Program-made: the position numbers and the translations under genes
In this document: in pieces, positions 1 through 8,464 of the stretch
Layout: each line of letters begins with the position of its first letter
Numbering within the stretch: position 1 is the stretch's first letter
Notes under the pieces: model-generated
Seen by the model: the letters and a program-made list of their open reading frames with translations, nothing else
Told to the model about the DNA's origin: nothing
Databases searched by the model: none
Assembly (NCBI RefSeq): GCF_900168125.1
Contig: NZ_FUZF01000005.1
Location: 124,001-188,000 of the forward strand
Length of the DNA: 64,000 nt
Reading direction: 5' to 3'
From: Sphingobacterium nematocida
GTDB lineage: Bacteria > Bacteroidota > Bacteroidia > Sphingobacteriales > Sphingobacteriaceae

Positions 1-39
1 AGTAAATAATTGGTTTTTACAATTTACCAATTATTTACT
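1..39. repeat. 14-bp inverted repeat at left edge
   Basis: Positions 1-14 and 26-39 are perfect reverse complements around an 11-nt AT-rich loop. The stem is AT-rich and lacks a GC core, so a classical terminator is doubtful. It overlaps the end of a minus-strand reading-frame remnant (31-135). Confidence 0.55.
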
Positions 40-135
40 AGCTAAACAAATCCCATATTCATGAGCTAGAAAATCCACTTTTGTTTTGCTAGGTCCTGCA
101 AGTATATAATGCTTATGATTCTCATTCGTCGTTGG
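31..135 (-). pseudogene. C-terminal remnant of an unidentified protein
   Basis: On the minus strand, 34 codons between an in-frame TGA (136-138) and a TAA (31-33) read like the natural end of a protein (PTTNENHKHYILAGPSKTK, then VDFLAHEYGICLASK). There is no start codon and no upstream continuation in frame, so if real it is a gene fragment. I do not recognise the family. It lies in a stretch with another broken frame (819-971), which suggests a decaying accessory region. Confidence 0.25.
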
Positions 136-231
136 TCAATGCCCACTGCCCGCCAGCTCTCCCCTTAGTTCGTTCTTGTAAAGCACTATTAAGTTTCTTA
201 AGTTTGAGTGTATTTACCCATAATTTGAATT

Positions 232-438
232 ATGCTTACACAAAAAGAATTATTTGAGCTGCTTTGTGCTCGCTTTGAAACAAAAGATGAAGCAATAGCA
301 TTTATCGCTGAAGCATTGTGTGTTTCCTCAGAAGTAGCTAAGAAATGGGTCGAAGGTACAATAGATATTTATTATTCAGATTTACAGAGTCTTGTCCGTT
401 TATTTGGTCTGGGGCCTGATGAACTTGCGAAAAAGTAA
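232..438 (+). CDS. small HTH-like hypothetical protein (68 aa)
   Basis: Short ORF starting with ATG at 232. The sequence has the helical pattern of a small Cro/XRE-like DNA-binding protein: an amphipathic first helix, then a segment ending in VAKKWVEG that resembles a recognition helix, then a third helix with LVRLFGLGPDEL, which is typical of the end of XRE folds. No other domain is visible. It stands alone; the next confident gene is an XRE regulator on the opposite strand 600 bp away. The HTH reading is inference from pattern, and function and target are unknown. Confidence 0.5.
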   Translation: MLTQKELFELLCARFETKDEAIAFIAEALCVSSEVAKKWVEGTIDIYYSDLQSLVRLFGLGPDELAKK

Positions 439-818
439 GAGCAGTTATTAGAAATGGTAAGTATTCATAATGCTCGTTATTTGGTATAAATTATTTTCTA
501 TTTCTTCTGAGCACTGGTCGCAATTTGTGACTTCAAAGATGCCTATTCATCTTCTGTCTTCTGTAAGTTGAAACATGAAATGTTCAAGAAATCGAATGAT
601 ATTTTTCTTCTAACTTGTTCTTTGAGCCTGCGAGTTTCCACTCCGTATAATTCGGCAAGATCACTGTATAGCACTGTCCGACCACTGGCGGATCAGTTTT
701 TGGCTTCTGAAAAGATAAATTCTGCTCATCAGAACGTCTTCCGGATACAAGGTTTTTATTTCTGCATGGTTGTCGTCTCTTGGAGGCGATCTTAGATTGT
801 TTATTCATTTAGTGGGAG
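439..818. other. gene-poor stretch without a supported gene
   Basis: Two overlapping antisense ORFs of about 75 codons exist here (568-795 plus, 584-808 minus). Both have compositions unlike a folded protein and no recognisable motif. I see no hairpin or promoter worth naming. Confidence 0.4.
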
Positions 819-971
819 TTATTTCGCTAATCCTTCTAATTCTATAATCTCTTTACCCTGCTCCGTAATGGTGTAATAGGAAAGAAAGCCTTCTTCTGTT
901 TTTTTGTTGCATTTTAGCCAACCTGTCTCGGCGAAGCTTTTATCGTTGCGGTCATTCTTGCGTTTTTGCTC
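819..971 (-). pseudogene. gene remnant, C-terminal winged-helix-like fragment
   Basis: Fifty codons on the minus strand end at TAA (819-821) and read like a genuine protein C-terminus, with SFAETGWLKC, then FLSYYTITEQGKEIIELEG. The frame is closed upstream by TAG (972-974); beyond it the same frame continues VSEFLPFC, as if a nonsense mutation had interrupted a longer gene. The YxITEQGxxIIxL pattern is common at the end of phage and mobile-element DNA-binding proteins, but the family is not certain. No start codon is available. Confidence 0.35.
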
Positions 972-1041
972 CTAGCAGAAAGGAAGAAATTCTGATACTT
1001 TTTCAACATTATTATTTAAAAACCTCTAACAAATAAAACAA

Positions 1042-1281
1042 CTATTTCGACATTGATTCAAAAGTTAATAACTCGTTTGGTGTTACTTTAAGAGCTTTAG
1101 CTATTTGGAAAAGTATAAAGGCTGTCGGGTTAGCCCCTTGAACCTCATATCTATTTATGAATTGTTTATCTTTTCCTATTGTATGGGCCAATTGTTCCTG
1201 AGACAAATTATTTTGTTTTCTCAAAATCATGATTCTTTCACCTAATTTTCTTTTGAATTCTGAGATCGACATTTCTTTCAT
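1042..1281 (-). CDS. XRE-family HTH transcriptional regulator (79 aa)
   Basis: Single-domain Cro/C1-type DNA-binding protein. The HTH spans about residues 12-70: ILRKQNNLSQEQLAHTIG (helices 1-2), KQFINRYEVQGANP (recognition helix and turn), then IAKALKVTPNELL. The ATG at 1281 gives MKEMSISEFK; the second Met (codon 4) is equally possible. Upstream (1310-1318 / 1329-1337) lies an inverted repeat with half-site AAAAAGTCA that could be its own operator. A 12-bp inverted pair TTTCGACATTGA brackets the gene at 1045-1056 and 1286-1297. Small solitary XRE proteins of this kind are common in mobile elements; the target is unknown. Confidence 0.85.
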   Translation of the reverse strand: MKEMSISEFKRKLGERIMILRKQNNLSQEQLAHTIGKDKQFINRYEVQGANPTAFILFQIAKALKVTPNELLTFESMSK

Positions 1282-1309
1282 AGATTCAATGTCGAAAAAT
1301 ATAACATCA

Positions 1310-1337
1310 AAAAAGTCATCTTTAGTGTTGACTTTTT
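1310..1337. promoter_or_regulatory. putative operator upstream of the XRE gene
   Basis: AAAAAGTCA at 1310-1318 and its exact reverse complement at 1329-1337, separated by 10 nt, lie 29-56 bp upstream of the XRE start codon. The arrangement fits a dimeric HTH repressor site. Binding is inferred only. Confidence 0.35.
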
Positions 1338-1440
1338 GCGATATGTTTCTTAAATTTGAAAATAAAATTTAGATAATGTGAAATGATTAAATAAATTTGA
1401 TGCACCATATTGAAAATATTTAGGTGCTCACTTAAAATTT

Positions 1441-1661
1441 GCCTCATAAAAGCCAAACGAACGTAGGAATTCAGTTAGAAGCTAAGAGGACAAGTGAGCG
1501 TCTGGTAAAGATACCCCACGAATTTATTCGTGGGTACCAGACCTTCTTGTTGTAGCTTCTGAGAGTTGGACATGTTCAAATCTCCCCGGATTCCTACCCG
1601 GGTCGTTTGGCGAAGCAAGATAGGTCTGGCCCCTTTGGGGTTAAAAACTCTTCGATGAGGC
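1441..1661 (+). ncRNA. putative structured RNA, family unknown
   Basis: Six helices nest in the correct order: GCCTCAT 1441-1447 with 1655-1661; GCCAAACGA 1452-1460 with 1603-1611; GTAGGAAT 1463-1470 with 1590-1597; AGAAGCTA 1477-1484 with 1553-1560; ACAAG 1490-1494 with 1546-1550; GTCTGGTA 1500-1507 with 1535-1542. They are capped by CCCACGAAT 1515-1523 with 1526-1534. A small hairpin CCCC-TTT-GGGG sits near 1630-1640 on the 3' side, and an alternative CCCGG/CCGGG hairpin overlaps 1585-1601. The result is a long rod with asymmetric internal loops and no ORF. The overall shape recalls 6S RNA, but no sequence signature settles it, and the strand is a guess because the stems are symmetric. An imperfect palindromic DNA element is the alternative. 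Confidence 0.5.
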
Positions 1662-1899
1662 TTTGGAAAACAAAGCTAAAAATGAAAACAAAAAAACAGC
1701 AGCACAAAAACATTATCAAAGGTCCGGAGTAGCTTCGTTAACCTTAGTCATCTAGCATGACTTTTCTATTCTTGTGATGTGTATTATATACCGATTATAC
1801 AAACTTAAGTTACCTTCTTAGTACATCCGAGATAATCATTTAATCAATTTTTTATTAAAACGTGTGGCCTGTCTTATGGTTGCATGATTGTAGCCCGTT

Positions 1900-1926
1900 C
1901 GACTCCTCCACCAGGTGGAGGAGTCG
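1900..1926. repeat. 13-bp perfect palindrome hairpin
   Basis: CGACTCCTCCACC at 1900-1912 is followed, after one base, by its exact complement at 1914-1926. Embedded in it is GTTCGACTCC...CCA, which resembles a tRNA T-loop and 3' end but cannot form a T-arm. It lies between the putative RNA and the SusC gene, in a stretch (1662-2232) with no gene. Confidence 0.5.
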
Positions 1927-2058
1927 CTTCCCGATGAAACAGGGACACAGCAGGGTGATGGTCACAGCTATTAGGTCACACTCAATGAACCGAAAATGAA
2001 ACAAATTTTTAGGGGTGGGAAAGGTATGTCTTTCTCGCTCGAGCCGCGAGAGGCTTCT

Positions 2059-2232
2059 CCTTTTTCCTTGATGAAAAAGGATACAAAAAATCAAGGCGTT
2101 GAATGCTCGCCTAAATTTAGAACCAGTCGTCTAAATCTCGAAAACTCTCCCGATAAATCGGGATCAAACAGTTTGAGATTTTATACGTCGCCTGATTCGA
2201 AATTCTTAACGGCTGTGCATCCAAAGGCCGTA
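2059..2232. repeat. interspersed repeat, partial copy A
   Basis: This stretch carries the hairpin CCTTGAT...ATCAAGG (2066-2072 / 2090-2096) with the nested stem CCTTTTTC/GAAAAAGG (2059-2066 / 2073-2080). It also has the small palindrome TCCCGATAAATCGGGA (2148-2163). The CTTGAT-GAAAAA...AAAAAATCAAG core recurs at 37306-37337 and, inverted, at 13681-13706. It is open in the frame of the downstream SusC gene, which extends the ORF upstream to 1996, but it is probably not coding. Confidence 0.6.
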
Positions 2233-5200
2233 TTGACCCAAAGATTTAAGCCTACGGCTTTATTAATGATTTTATGTGTGTTGTTTAGTGGCCATTTGGT
2301 TTCTCCTGCTTTCGGGCAGGAGGCCAAAGGCCTAAACCAGACGGTACTGAGCGGCGTGGTTTCATCTCTTCAAGATGGTAAGGCGATAGAAGGAGCTTCG
2401 ATCTCTGTAGAGAAGAAGCACGCACGCACGGATAAGCAGGGGAGGTTTACGATCAGTGTAGACAAGCCTACAGGCGTACTAACTATAAAACATATCGGAT
2501 ACAAGGAGCAATGGGTTGCTTATGAGAACACGTCTACATTATTAAATATCGCCCTACAGGCCAATGAAAAAGAGATCGAAGAAGTCGAAGTGGTATCTAC
2601 AGGATACCAGAAGATACCGAAGGATAGAGCTACGGGGAGCTTTGAGTTTATAGACTCCGCCTTATTTAACCGGAAAGTATCTACGGATATATTGAGCAGA
2701 CTGGAAGATGTGGTGCCAGGATTATCGACAGATAAAAGCTTTGCTTCGGGGCGGGGTAATGTTTTGAATATGAATGTAAGAGGTGTTAGTACGCTAGGCT
2801 CTAATCTATGGCCTTTAATAGTCATTGATGGCGTTCCTTATGAAAATAGAATGGCAGATTATGGTCTAGCAGCCTTCAATAATATCAATCCTAATGATGT
2901 GGAGAACATCACGGTTCTCAAAGACGCTGCCGCGGCATCGATATGGGGCGCACAGTCCGGTAATGGGGTAATCGTAATCACGACCAAAAGAGGAAAATTT
3001 GATCAAAAAGCGCAGTTGACCTTTAATAGTAATCTGACGATAGTCCAGAAGCCCCATCTTTATAAATATAAAGTATTACCTACTTCAGATTATATTGATA
3101 TCACGAGATTGTTTTATGATAAGGGCAAATATAGATCACGACTGAACCAATGGAACCGAAACGTAGAGCCATTGGTATGGTTGTTAAAGGAGGCTACGGA
3201 TAAGAAGATAACGGAGGAAGAACTGGAGGCAGAGCTTGACCGCCTGAGCCAGATTGATCAGCGCGACGACTTTATGAAGTATATCTATAGACCACAAATT
3301 AAACAACAGCATAGTTTGCGATTAACACAGGGAGGAGAAAAGATAAATTTTTCATTGGGTGTGGGCTATGATCACAATTTAGCACAGCTCGTCACCGAAG
3401 ACTACCAGCGTATCAATATAAAAGGTGCAGTACAGGCGCGACCGATCAAAAATCTACACCTTGACCTTACAACCACCTACGCCGAGTCCAAGAAAAAGGA
3501 GAGTTGGGATTACACCCATTACAATGGACTGGCTAAAGGTGTGTCAAATCCTCCATACATGCAATTGGCCGATGCAAACGGTAAGCATCTGCCCGTAGAT
3601 ATCTCGGGACTCAGCCCAGTCTACAGGGATACTGTTGCAGGAGGGAGGTTGCGGCCATTTACGTATGTTCCATTGGATGAACTCTTATTAACAGATCAGG
3701 TGCAAAAGATTCGGGAGGTGTTGATGCAACTCAGTGTGACTTATAAGTTTGATTTTGGAGTCGCTTTACATGGTCTATATGCCTATCAGCGCAACCATAA
3801 TCCCATTAGCAATTGGCGTAGTGGTGAGAGTTTTGTAGCGCGGGATTATGCTAATGCCTTTGCACAGTGGGATGATAATAACATCATATGGAATTATCCG
3901 ATAGGGGATAATCTGGTAGGCTTGGACTGGAACCATTATGCCCATCAAGGTCGGGTCAATCTTTCTTTTGATCGTTCGTTTGGTGATCAACATGCCATTA
4001 GCTTTCTCGGAGGATTTGATATCCGTGAGCTTCAAAAGGATTTAAAGACCTTTCAATATTACGGTTATGAACCAGACAAAGGGACTTTCCAGCAGGTCCA
4101 GTTCGGGAGGGAGTTTAGGACCTTCAATGGAAAAGGGGGAGTCAATAGGATAATAGATCAGAATCGCATGGAATCGCTTACCAATCGCTTCGTGGCTTTT
4201 TATTTAAATGGCTCTTACACGTTTAAGCAACGCTATATTTGGTCTGGTAGTATCCGCAGAGATGCTTCCAACTTGTTTGGTGTCAAAGCAAATGATCGCG
4301 GGCAACCTTTCTGGTCAACAGGGCTAGCTTGGTTGATATCTAATGAGAACTACATGGCGGACAGTTATTTCAACTACCTGAAGCTGCGTACTACCTATGG
4401 CTATAATGGTAATGTGAATAACAGTACCTCGCCGTTGCCCATAATGACCATTGAAAGTCAACAGCATTATATTACAGGACAACCTTACGGTTTTATCAAT
4501 AGACCACCCAATCCGAATCTACGCTGGGAGCGCGTCGCAAATCTCAATTTTGGTGTAGACTTCGGGACAAGAGACGGGATATTCTCCGGTGCTATTGAGT
4601 ATTATCACAAACGCGCCAAAGATCTAATAGCACAGGCCGAGGTAGATCCTTCGGTAGGCTTTACGCACCTAACCGTCAATACAGCCGACTTATTGACCAA
4701 AGGTTGGGATATTACGATCAATGCAAAACCAATACGTAATAAGACTTGGGAATGGAATTCTAATCTGGTGTTTTCCAACGGTCGTACTAAGGTCTTGAAA
4801 GCCTATATAGATAATGATATTGCGATGTCTAATGTGAGTAAAGCTTCCTCGGTCTTGATGACTCCTTATGAAGGGCGGGACCTCTATAGCTTGTTGGCTT
4901 TCGATTGGGCAGGACTAGACCCAGTCGATGGTATGCCGCGTGCTTATTTGAACGGTGAGATGACCAAAGATTATAATGCCTTACTCTATGGGAATACAGC
5001 CTCGCTAAAAGAGTACGGTACACAGCGACCACGCTATTTTGGTTCCTGGCGTAATAGTTTACGCTACAAAAATCTAGAGCTCTCTTGGAATGTCTCCTAT
5101 CAACTGGGGCATAAATTCATCCGGGAGACATTTCGTGCAGATTATTTCTTTAACGACGGTGTAGGTCATCCGGATTATGCACTACGTTGGCAGCAACCCG

Positions 5201-5502
5201 GGGATGAGGCTTGGACGGATGTACCGGCATTTGCCTACCCGATAAGGACAACAGCCAATCAGGTATACGGTAGTTCGTCTGCTTTGATAGAGCGGGGCGA
5301 TCAGATCAAGCTACGGGATATACAGGGGAGTCTTTCGATTCCGGGTTTAGCGCGATACGGGTTTAAGAATTTTAGGCTGTATGCCTATATGCAGAATATA
5401 GGTACCATATGGCAAGCCAATAAGAAAGGGATAGATAATGAGTATGGTGCGAGTATTCCAGATCCTTTGTCTACCTCTTTTGGAATTAATTTTAACTTTT
5501 AA
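2233..5502 (+). CDS. SusC/RagA-family TonB-dependent outer-membrane receptor
   Basis: Ligand-gated outer-membrane transporter that works with the SusD lipoprotein encoded next. After the signal peptide comes a carboxypeptidase-regulatory-like domain (VLSGVVSSLQDGKAIEGASI...), then the plug with the SusC hallmarks NVRG, PLIVIDGVPYE, NDVENITVLKDAAAASIWG and NGVIVITTKRG, then a 22-strand-type barrel ending in FGINFNF. The frame is open from ATG 1996, but its first 79 codons are interspersed repeat. From TTG 2233 the protein begins MTQRFKPTALL, giving a basic n-region and a good signal peptide cut near SPAFG/Q; ATG 2266 is a second option without a basic n-region. Length about 1089 aa is normal for the family. 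The substrate is unknown. First gene of the operon with SusD (11-bp gap) and TlpA. Confidence 0.9.
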   Translation: MTQRFKPTALLMILCVLFSGHLVSPAFGQEAKGLNQTVLSGVVSSLQDGKAIEGASISVEKKHARTDKQGRFTISVDKPTGVLTIKHIGYKEQWVAYENTSTLLNIALQANEKEIEEVEVVSTGYQKIPKDRATGSFEFIDSALFNRKVSTDILSRLEDVVPGLSTDKSFASGRGNVLNMNVRGVSTLGSNLWPLIVIDGVPYENRMADYGLAAFNNINPNDVENITVLKDAAAASIWGAQSGNGVIVITTKRGKFDQKAQLTFNSNLTIVQKPHLYKYKVLPTSDYIDITRLFYDKGKYRSRLNQWNRNVEPLVWLLKEATDKKITEEELEAELDRLSQIDQRDDFMKYIYRPQIKQQHSLRLTQGGEKINFSLGVGYDHNLAQLVTEDYQRINIKGAVQARPIKNLHLDLTTTYAESKKKESWDYTHYNGLAKGVSNPPYMQLADANGKHLPVDISGLSPVYRDTVAGGRLRPFTYVPLDELLLTDQVQKIREVLMQLSVTYKFDFGVALHGLYAYQRNHNPISNWRSGESFVARDYANAFAQWDDNNIIWNYPIGDNLVGLDWNHYAHQGRVNLSFDRSFGDQHAISFLGGFDIRELQKDLKTFQYYGYEPDKGTFQQVQFGREFRTFNGKGGVNRIIDQNRMESLTNRFVAFYLNGSYTFKQRYIWSGSIRRDASNLFGVKANDRGQPFWSTGLAWLISNENYMADSYFNYLKLRTTYGYNGNVNNSTSPLPIMTIESQQHYITGQPYGFINRPPNPNLRWERVANLNFGVDFGTRDGIFSGAIEYYHKRAKDLIAQAEVDPSVGFTHLTVNTADLLTKGWDITINAKPIRNKTWEWNSNLVFSNGRTKVLKAYIDNDIAMSNVSKASSVLMTPYEGRDLYSLLAFDWAGLDPVDGMPRAYLNGEMTKDYNALLYGNTASLKEYGTQRPRYFGSWRNSLRYKNLELSWNVSYQLGHKFIRETFRADYFFNDGVGHPDYALRWQQPGDEAWTDVPAFAYPIRTTANQVYGSSSALIERGDQIKLRDIQGSLSIPGLARYGFKNFRLYAYMQNIGTIWQANKKGIDNEYGASIPDPLSTSFGINFNF

Positions 5503-5513
5503 TAAGAACGAAA

Positions 5514-6872
5514 ATGAAAGATTTACTATACATAAGTGCACTTGCTTGTTTACTTGGTCTATCGGCCTGTAATGAGTTCTTAGACAAGAAGCAGGATATC
5601 AAGATGGTGGTTCCGCAGACTATAGATGATGCTACCCATTTATTGAATGATTATGGGACAATGAATATGGGCTATCCGATATGGGGCGAATTGGGGATCG
5701 ATGATTATTACATTACTAAGGAGGGGAGGGAATCGAGCAGGGAGGATTATCGTAGTGCTTACATCTGGGCTGATAGACCGTATACGGATGCGGCGCAATG
5801 GCAGCGCCCCTATAAAGCGGTGTATTATGCCAACCAGACAATGGATGTATTAAGCAAGGTTGATCCACAACAGGATCGCATCAGTTTTAATAGAAACTTA
5901 GGTGCAGCGCATTTCTTCCGAGCCTTTGCCTTTCAGCTATTGACAGAGGTGCATTGTCCGGCTTATCAGACTAATACCGCCTCTGTCGATATAGGGATTC
6001 CGTTGAGACTGAGTCCCGGTGTAGATGATAAATCGACTCGAGTTACCGTGCAACAGACCTATGAGCAGATATTAAAGGATTTTAAAGCCGCTGCACAGCA
6101 TCTGCCTGTTAATGAATCTGTACGTGGTAGGCCATCCAAGGCTGCGGCTTATGCCGGATTGGCACGGGCATATCTGAATACGGGGGATTTTAACAATGCC
6201 TATCGGTACGCGGATTCCTGCCTACAGTTGCGACCAGAGCTGATGGATTATAATACATTAAAAGCGGGTGACGATTTGCCAGTCAAGCAATTTAATATAG
6301 AAGTGCTTATCCCAATATCCAGTGTGTCATCAGGACCTATGTCAGGGATGAACGCCCTGATTGATTCCGACCTCTATAGCTCTTATGAGGTTAATGACCT
6401 GCGGAAAGGTGTTTTCTTCAAACCCAATCCAAATATAGTTGGTACCTATCTTTTTAAGGGGGGCTATAACGAGAACAGCTTTGAGCTGTTTATGGGGATT
6501 ACGAATAGTGAGGTCTACCTCGTCAAAGCTGAAGCTGCTTGTCGTATCGGTAAGATCTCTGAAGCGTTATCCGCTGTGAATACTTTACGTGAGTCAAGGT
6601 GGAACAAAGACGTTCTTTATCCCACTATAACTGAAACCGATCCAGAACGACTATTGGAAATAGTTTTGGAGGAAAGACGTAAAGAGTTGGTTTTTCGGGG
6701 ACGTCGATGGTCTGATCTGAAGCGGCTCAATCAGGACGATCGGTTCAAGAAGGCCATAAGCCGAACGCTTGGAACAGAACAATATTTACTTCCTGCAGGT
6801 GATCTACGGTATGCCTTCCGGCTCTCCGAAACATTGGTTAGGGTAGGTGGTATACCACAAAATAAAAGATAG
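5514..6872 (+). CDS. RagB/SusD-family nutrient-binding lipoprotein
   Basis: Surface lipoprotein that caps the SusC barrel and captures the ligand. The signal peptide ends in a lipobox LSAC (Cys19), followed by NEFLDKKQD, typical of SusD N-termini. The rest has the TPR-like helical core, for example FRAFAFQLLTEVHCPAY, and the C-terminal EERRKELVFRGRRWSDLKRL motif seen in nearly all SusD proteins. At 452 aa it is at the short end of the family but complete. It starts 11 bp after the SusC stop and is followed after 3 bp by a thioredoxin-like gene, so the three are surely co-transcribed. Confidence 0.93.
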   Translation: MKDLLYISALACLLGLSACNEFLDKKQDIKMVVPQTIDDATHLLNDYGTMNMGYPIWGELGIDDYYITKEGRESSREDYRSAYIWADRPYTDAAQWQRPYKAVYYANQTMDVLSKVDPQQDRISFNRNLGAAHFFRAFAFQLLTEVHCPAYQTNTASVDIGIPLRLSPGVDDKSTRVTVQQTYEQILKDFKAAAQHLPVNESVRGRPSKAAAYAGLARAYLNTGDFNNAYRYADSCLQLRPELMDYNTLKAGDDLPVKQFNIEVLIPISSVSSGPMSGMNALIDSDLYSSYEVNDLRKGVFFKPNPNIVGTYLFKGGYNENSFELFMGITNSEVYLVKAEAACRIGKISEALSAVNTLRESRWNKDVLYPTITETDPERLLEIVLEERRKELVFRGRRWSDLKRLNQDDRFKKAISRTLGTEQYLLPAGDLRYAFRLSETLVRVGGIPQNKR

Positions 6873-6875
6873 CAA

Positions 6876-8108
6876 ATGAGAGGTTTATTATTGATGATTA
6901 TAGGTCTAGTTCTAGGAACTGGATATATACATGCACAACAGAAGAATGGAATTGATTTAACGAAGCGGCTATACGTCGGGGACGTATTCACGCCGCCGTC
7001 TAACGTACAACTGATGCGTGGAAATCTCAAGAAAGTAGATTGGAAGAAACTCAAAGACAAGATAGTTTTGCTTGATTTCTTTAGCACGTCCTGTGGGAGC
7101 TGTATTGAGTCTATGCCTAAGCTTCAGCAGTTGCAGAATCAATATTCCGATATATTTGAGGTTATTATGGTCGGTTGGCAGGATAGGAGTACCTTGGAAA
7201 AGCTCTTTCATAAAAATGAATACCTTAAAGAGCATAAGGTTAACCTACCGGTAATCTATGCAGACAGCTACCTCAAAAGTTTGTTTCCGCATCACTCGGT
7301 ACCGCATGCTGTACTCCTTTATCGGGGTAAAGTGCAGGCGATTACAACGACGAACTTTGTCACTGCTGCAAATATCGAAAAACTTTATAAAGAGGGCAGT
7401 ATCGTATTACCTCTGAAGGATGACTTTGGTTCGCGGGATCTATCAGATAGTAAAAAGCATCTCGGAGTTACAGTCATGGGCTATCAAGACGGAGTGCCAT
7501 ATCGGGGTTGGACTTTTGAAAAGGATAGCGTATCAGGCCTGATAAAGAGTTCGCTGTACAATGCGTCTATTTTTGCAGCATTGAAAGCGCTGGGTGCAAA
7601 AGCGAGACTGCAACACTCTCTTTATATCCCTCGTATGGACAGGGTGGTCTGGAAAGTGAAGGATTCTACCCGATATTACAACTTTGCTAATGATCCCTAT
7701 TGGGATATAGCGAATAAGATATGTTACGAGCGATACGATAGTATAGTCCGCCCAGATTCATTACAGGCACTTAGCGTATTAAAGGATTTTGAGACATTCT
7801 TTGGTGTTAAAGTTTATAAGGGGATGAAGCGTATGCGTGTTCTCCAACTTAACCCTACTGCAATCAAGACGTATATTGCTCCTAAGGGGCGGGAAGCCAT
7901 GGTTTATATGGGCTCTGCTGTATTTGCAGGGTTTACGGATCTAAGTGAGGTTTTTCCACCTGTTGTCGATAATGTCAAATCGGATGTAAAGATGGAGATC
8001 CACCCTTATAGAACATTGGAGGAGCTAAATAAACAATTGGCCGCCTATGGGATAAAAGCGGAATATGGAATGGAGGAGGTAGAAGTACTTGTAATCGAGG
8101 AGTTATAG
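6876..8108 (+). CDS. TlpA-like thioredoxin-fold protein with C-terminal extension
   Basis: Periplasmic thiol-disulfide protein. A signal peptide (cut near IHAQ/Q) precedes a thioredoxin fold with active site SCGSC (Cys73 and Cys76) in the context VLLDFFSTSCGSCIESMPKL. The cis-Pro region is SVPHAVL. About 230 residues after the fold (from about 180) form a second domain of unknown role with a C-terminal HPYRTLEELNKQL segment, a layout frequent in Sphingobacteriaceae TlpA proteins next to SusCD pairs. It starts 3 bp after the SusD stop. The operon context suggests redox maintenance or processing linked to the transported ligand, but that is inference. Confidence 0.85.
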   Translation: MRGLLLMIIGLVLGTGYIHAQQKNGIDLTKRLYVGDVFTPPSNVQLMRGNLKKVDWKKLKDKIVLLDFFSTSCGSCIESMPKLQQLQNQYSDIFEVIMVGWQDRSTLEKLFHKNEYLKEHKVNLPVIYADSYLKSLFPHHSVPHAVLLYRGKVQAITTTNFVTAANIEKLYKEGSIVLPLKDDFGSRDLSDSKKHLGVTVMGYQDGVPYRGWTFEKDSVSGLIKSSLYNASIFAALKALGAKARLQHSLYIPRMDRVVWKVKDSTRYYNFANDPYWDIANKICYERYDSIVRPDSLQALSVLKDFETFFGVKVYKGMKRMRVLQLNPTAIKTYIAPKGREAMVYMGSAVFAGFTDLSEVFPPVVDNVKSDVKMEIHPYRTLEELNKQLAAYGIKAEYGMEEVEVLVIEEL

Positions 8109-8140
8109 CTATAAGAACGTCTCGTTAGTAGATAAACGAC

Positions 8141-8167
8141 AAGGGCATGGAGATTATCCATGCCCTT
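8141..8167. terminator. bidirectional hairpin after the SusCD-TlpA operon
   Basis: An 11-bp perfect stem (AAGGGCATGGA 8141-8151 / 8157-8167) with a 5-nt loop separates the converging TlpA gene and the minus-strand gene ending at 8240. T-rich flanks are weak. Confidence 0.6.
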
Positions 8168-8239
8168 TCTAAAGTTTAGCAATGCTTATTTTAGTTGATC
8201 TGCCCTAGGAATCAACTTTTTGAACGTAATCTCTCGGGA

Positions 8240-8464
8240 TTAACGCGCCTTCAACTGTACATTAGGTTCGTTCACCTCGTTCTGTAAAGCTCTCGCCATT
8301 TCGGATAAAATAGGGATATCCAAAACTGGTTTGTCGCTTCCATTATTTGTTGCATTGATTGCACAAAGTTTTTCCTCTGTACTGCCACAATTGGGAGTTG
8401 AAGTCGCTAATGTATAGTGATTCGGATTTGCTGGATCCGAGCCTGTAAAATTAAACCATGCCAT
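8240..8464 (-). CDS. small hypothetical protein, SDPxNPxxYT/CAI type (74 aa)
   Basis: Starts MAWFNFTGSDPANPNHYT, with a conserved-looking Cys pair (Cys26 and Cys34) leading to EEKLCAIN, then a helical end (LSEMARALQNEV). It has no signal peptide. Small proteins with this SDPxNPxxY...CAI pattern recur in Sphingobacteriaceae accessory regions, to my recollection, but no function is known to me. It lies at the distal end of the leftward arm of the accessory island, about 500 bp beyond the Crp-like gene. Confidence 0.6.
   Translation of the reverse strand: MAWFNFTGSDPANPNHYTLATSTPNCGSTEEKLCAINATNNGSDKPVLDIPILSEMARALQNEVNEPNVQLKAR

Noticed and set aside
568-808. Two antisense ORFs of about 75 codons
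   Set aside because: Neither has a recognisable motif, and both have low-complexity or unlikely composition.
1441-1661. Retron msr-msd RNA or cobalamin riboswitch for the SusC gene
   Set aside because: No reverse transcriptase is near, the fold is one nested rod with no msr-type hairpin series, and no B12-box is seen. The distance to the SusC start is also more than 550 bp.
1861-1916. tRNA gene or tmRNA 3' end ending in GTTCGACTCCTCCACCA
   Set aside because: The five bases before and after the T-loop do not pair, too few bases remain for an acceptor stem, and no upstream tRNA arms are found.
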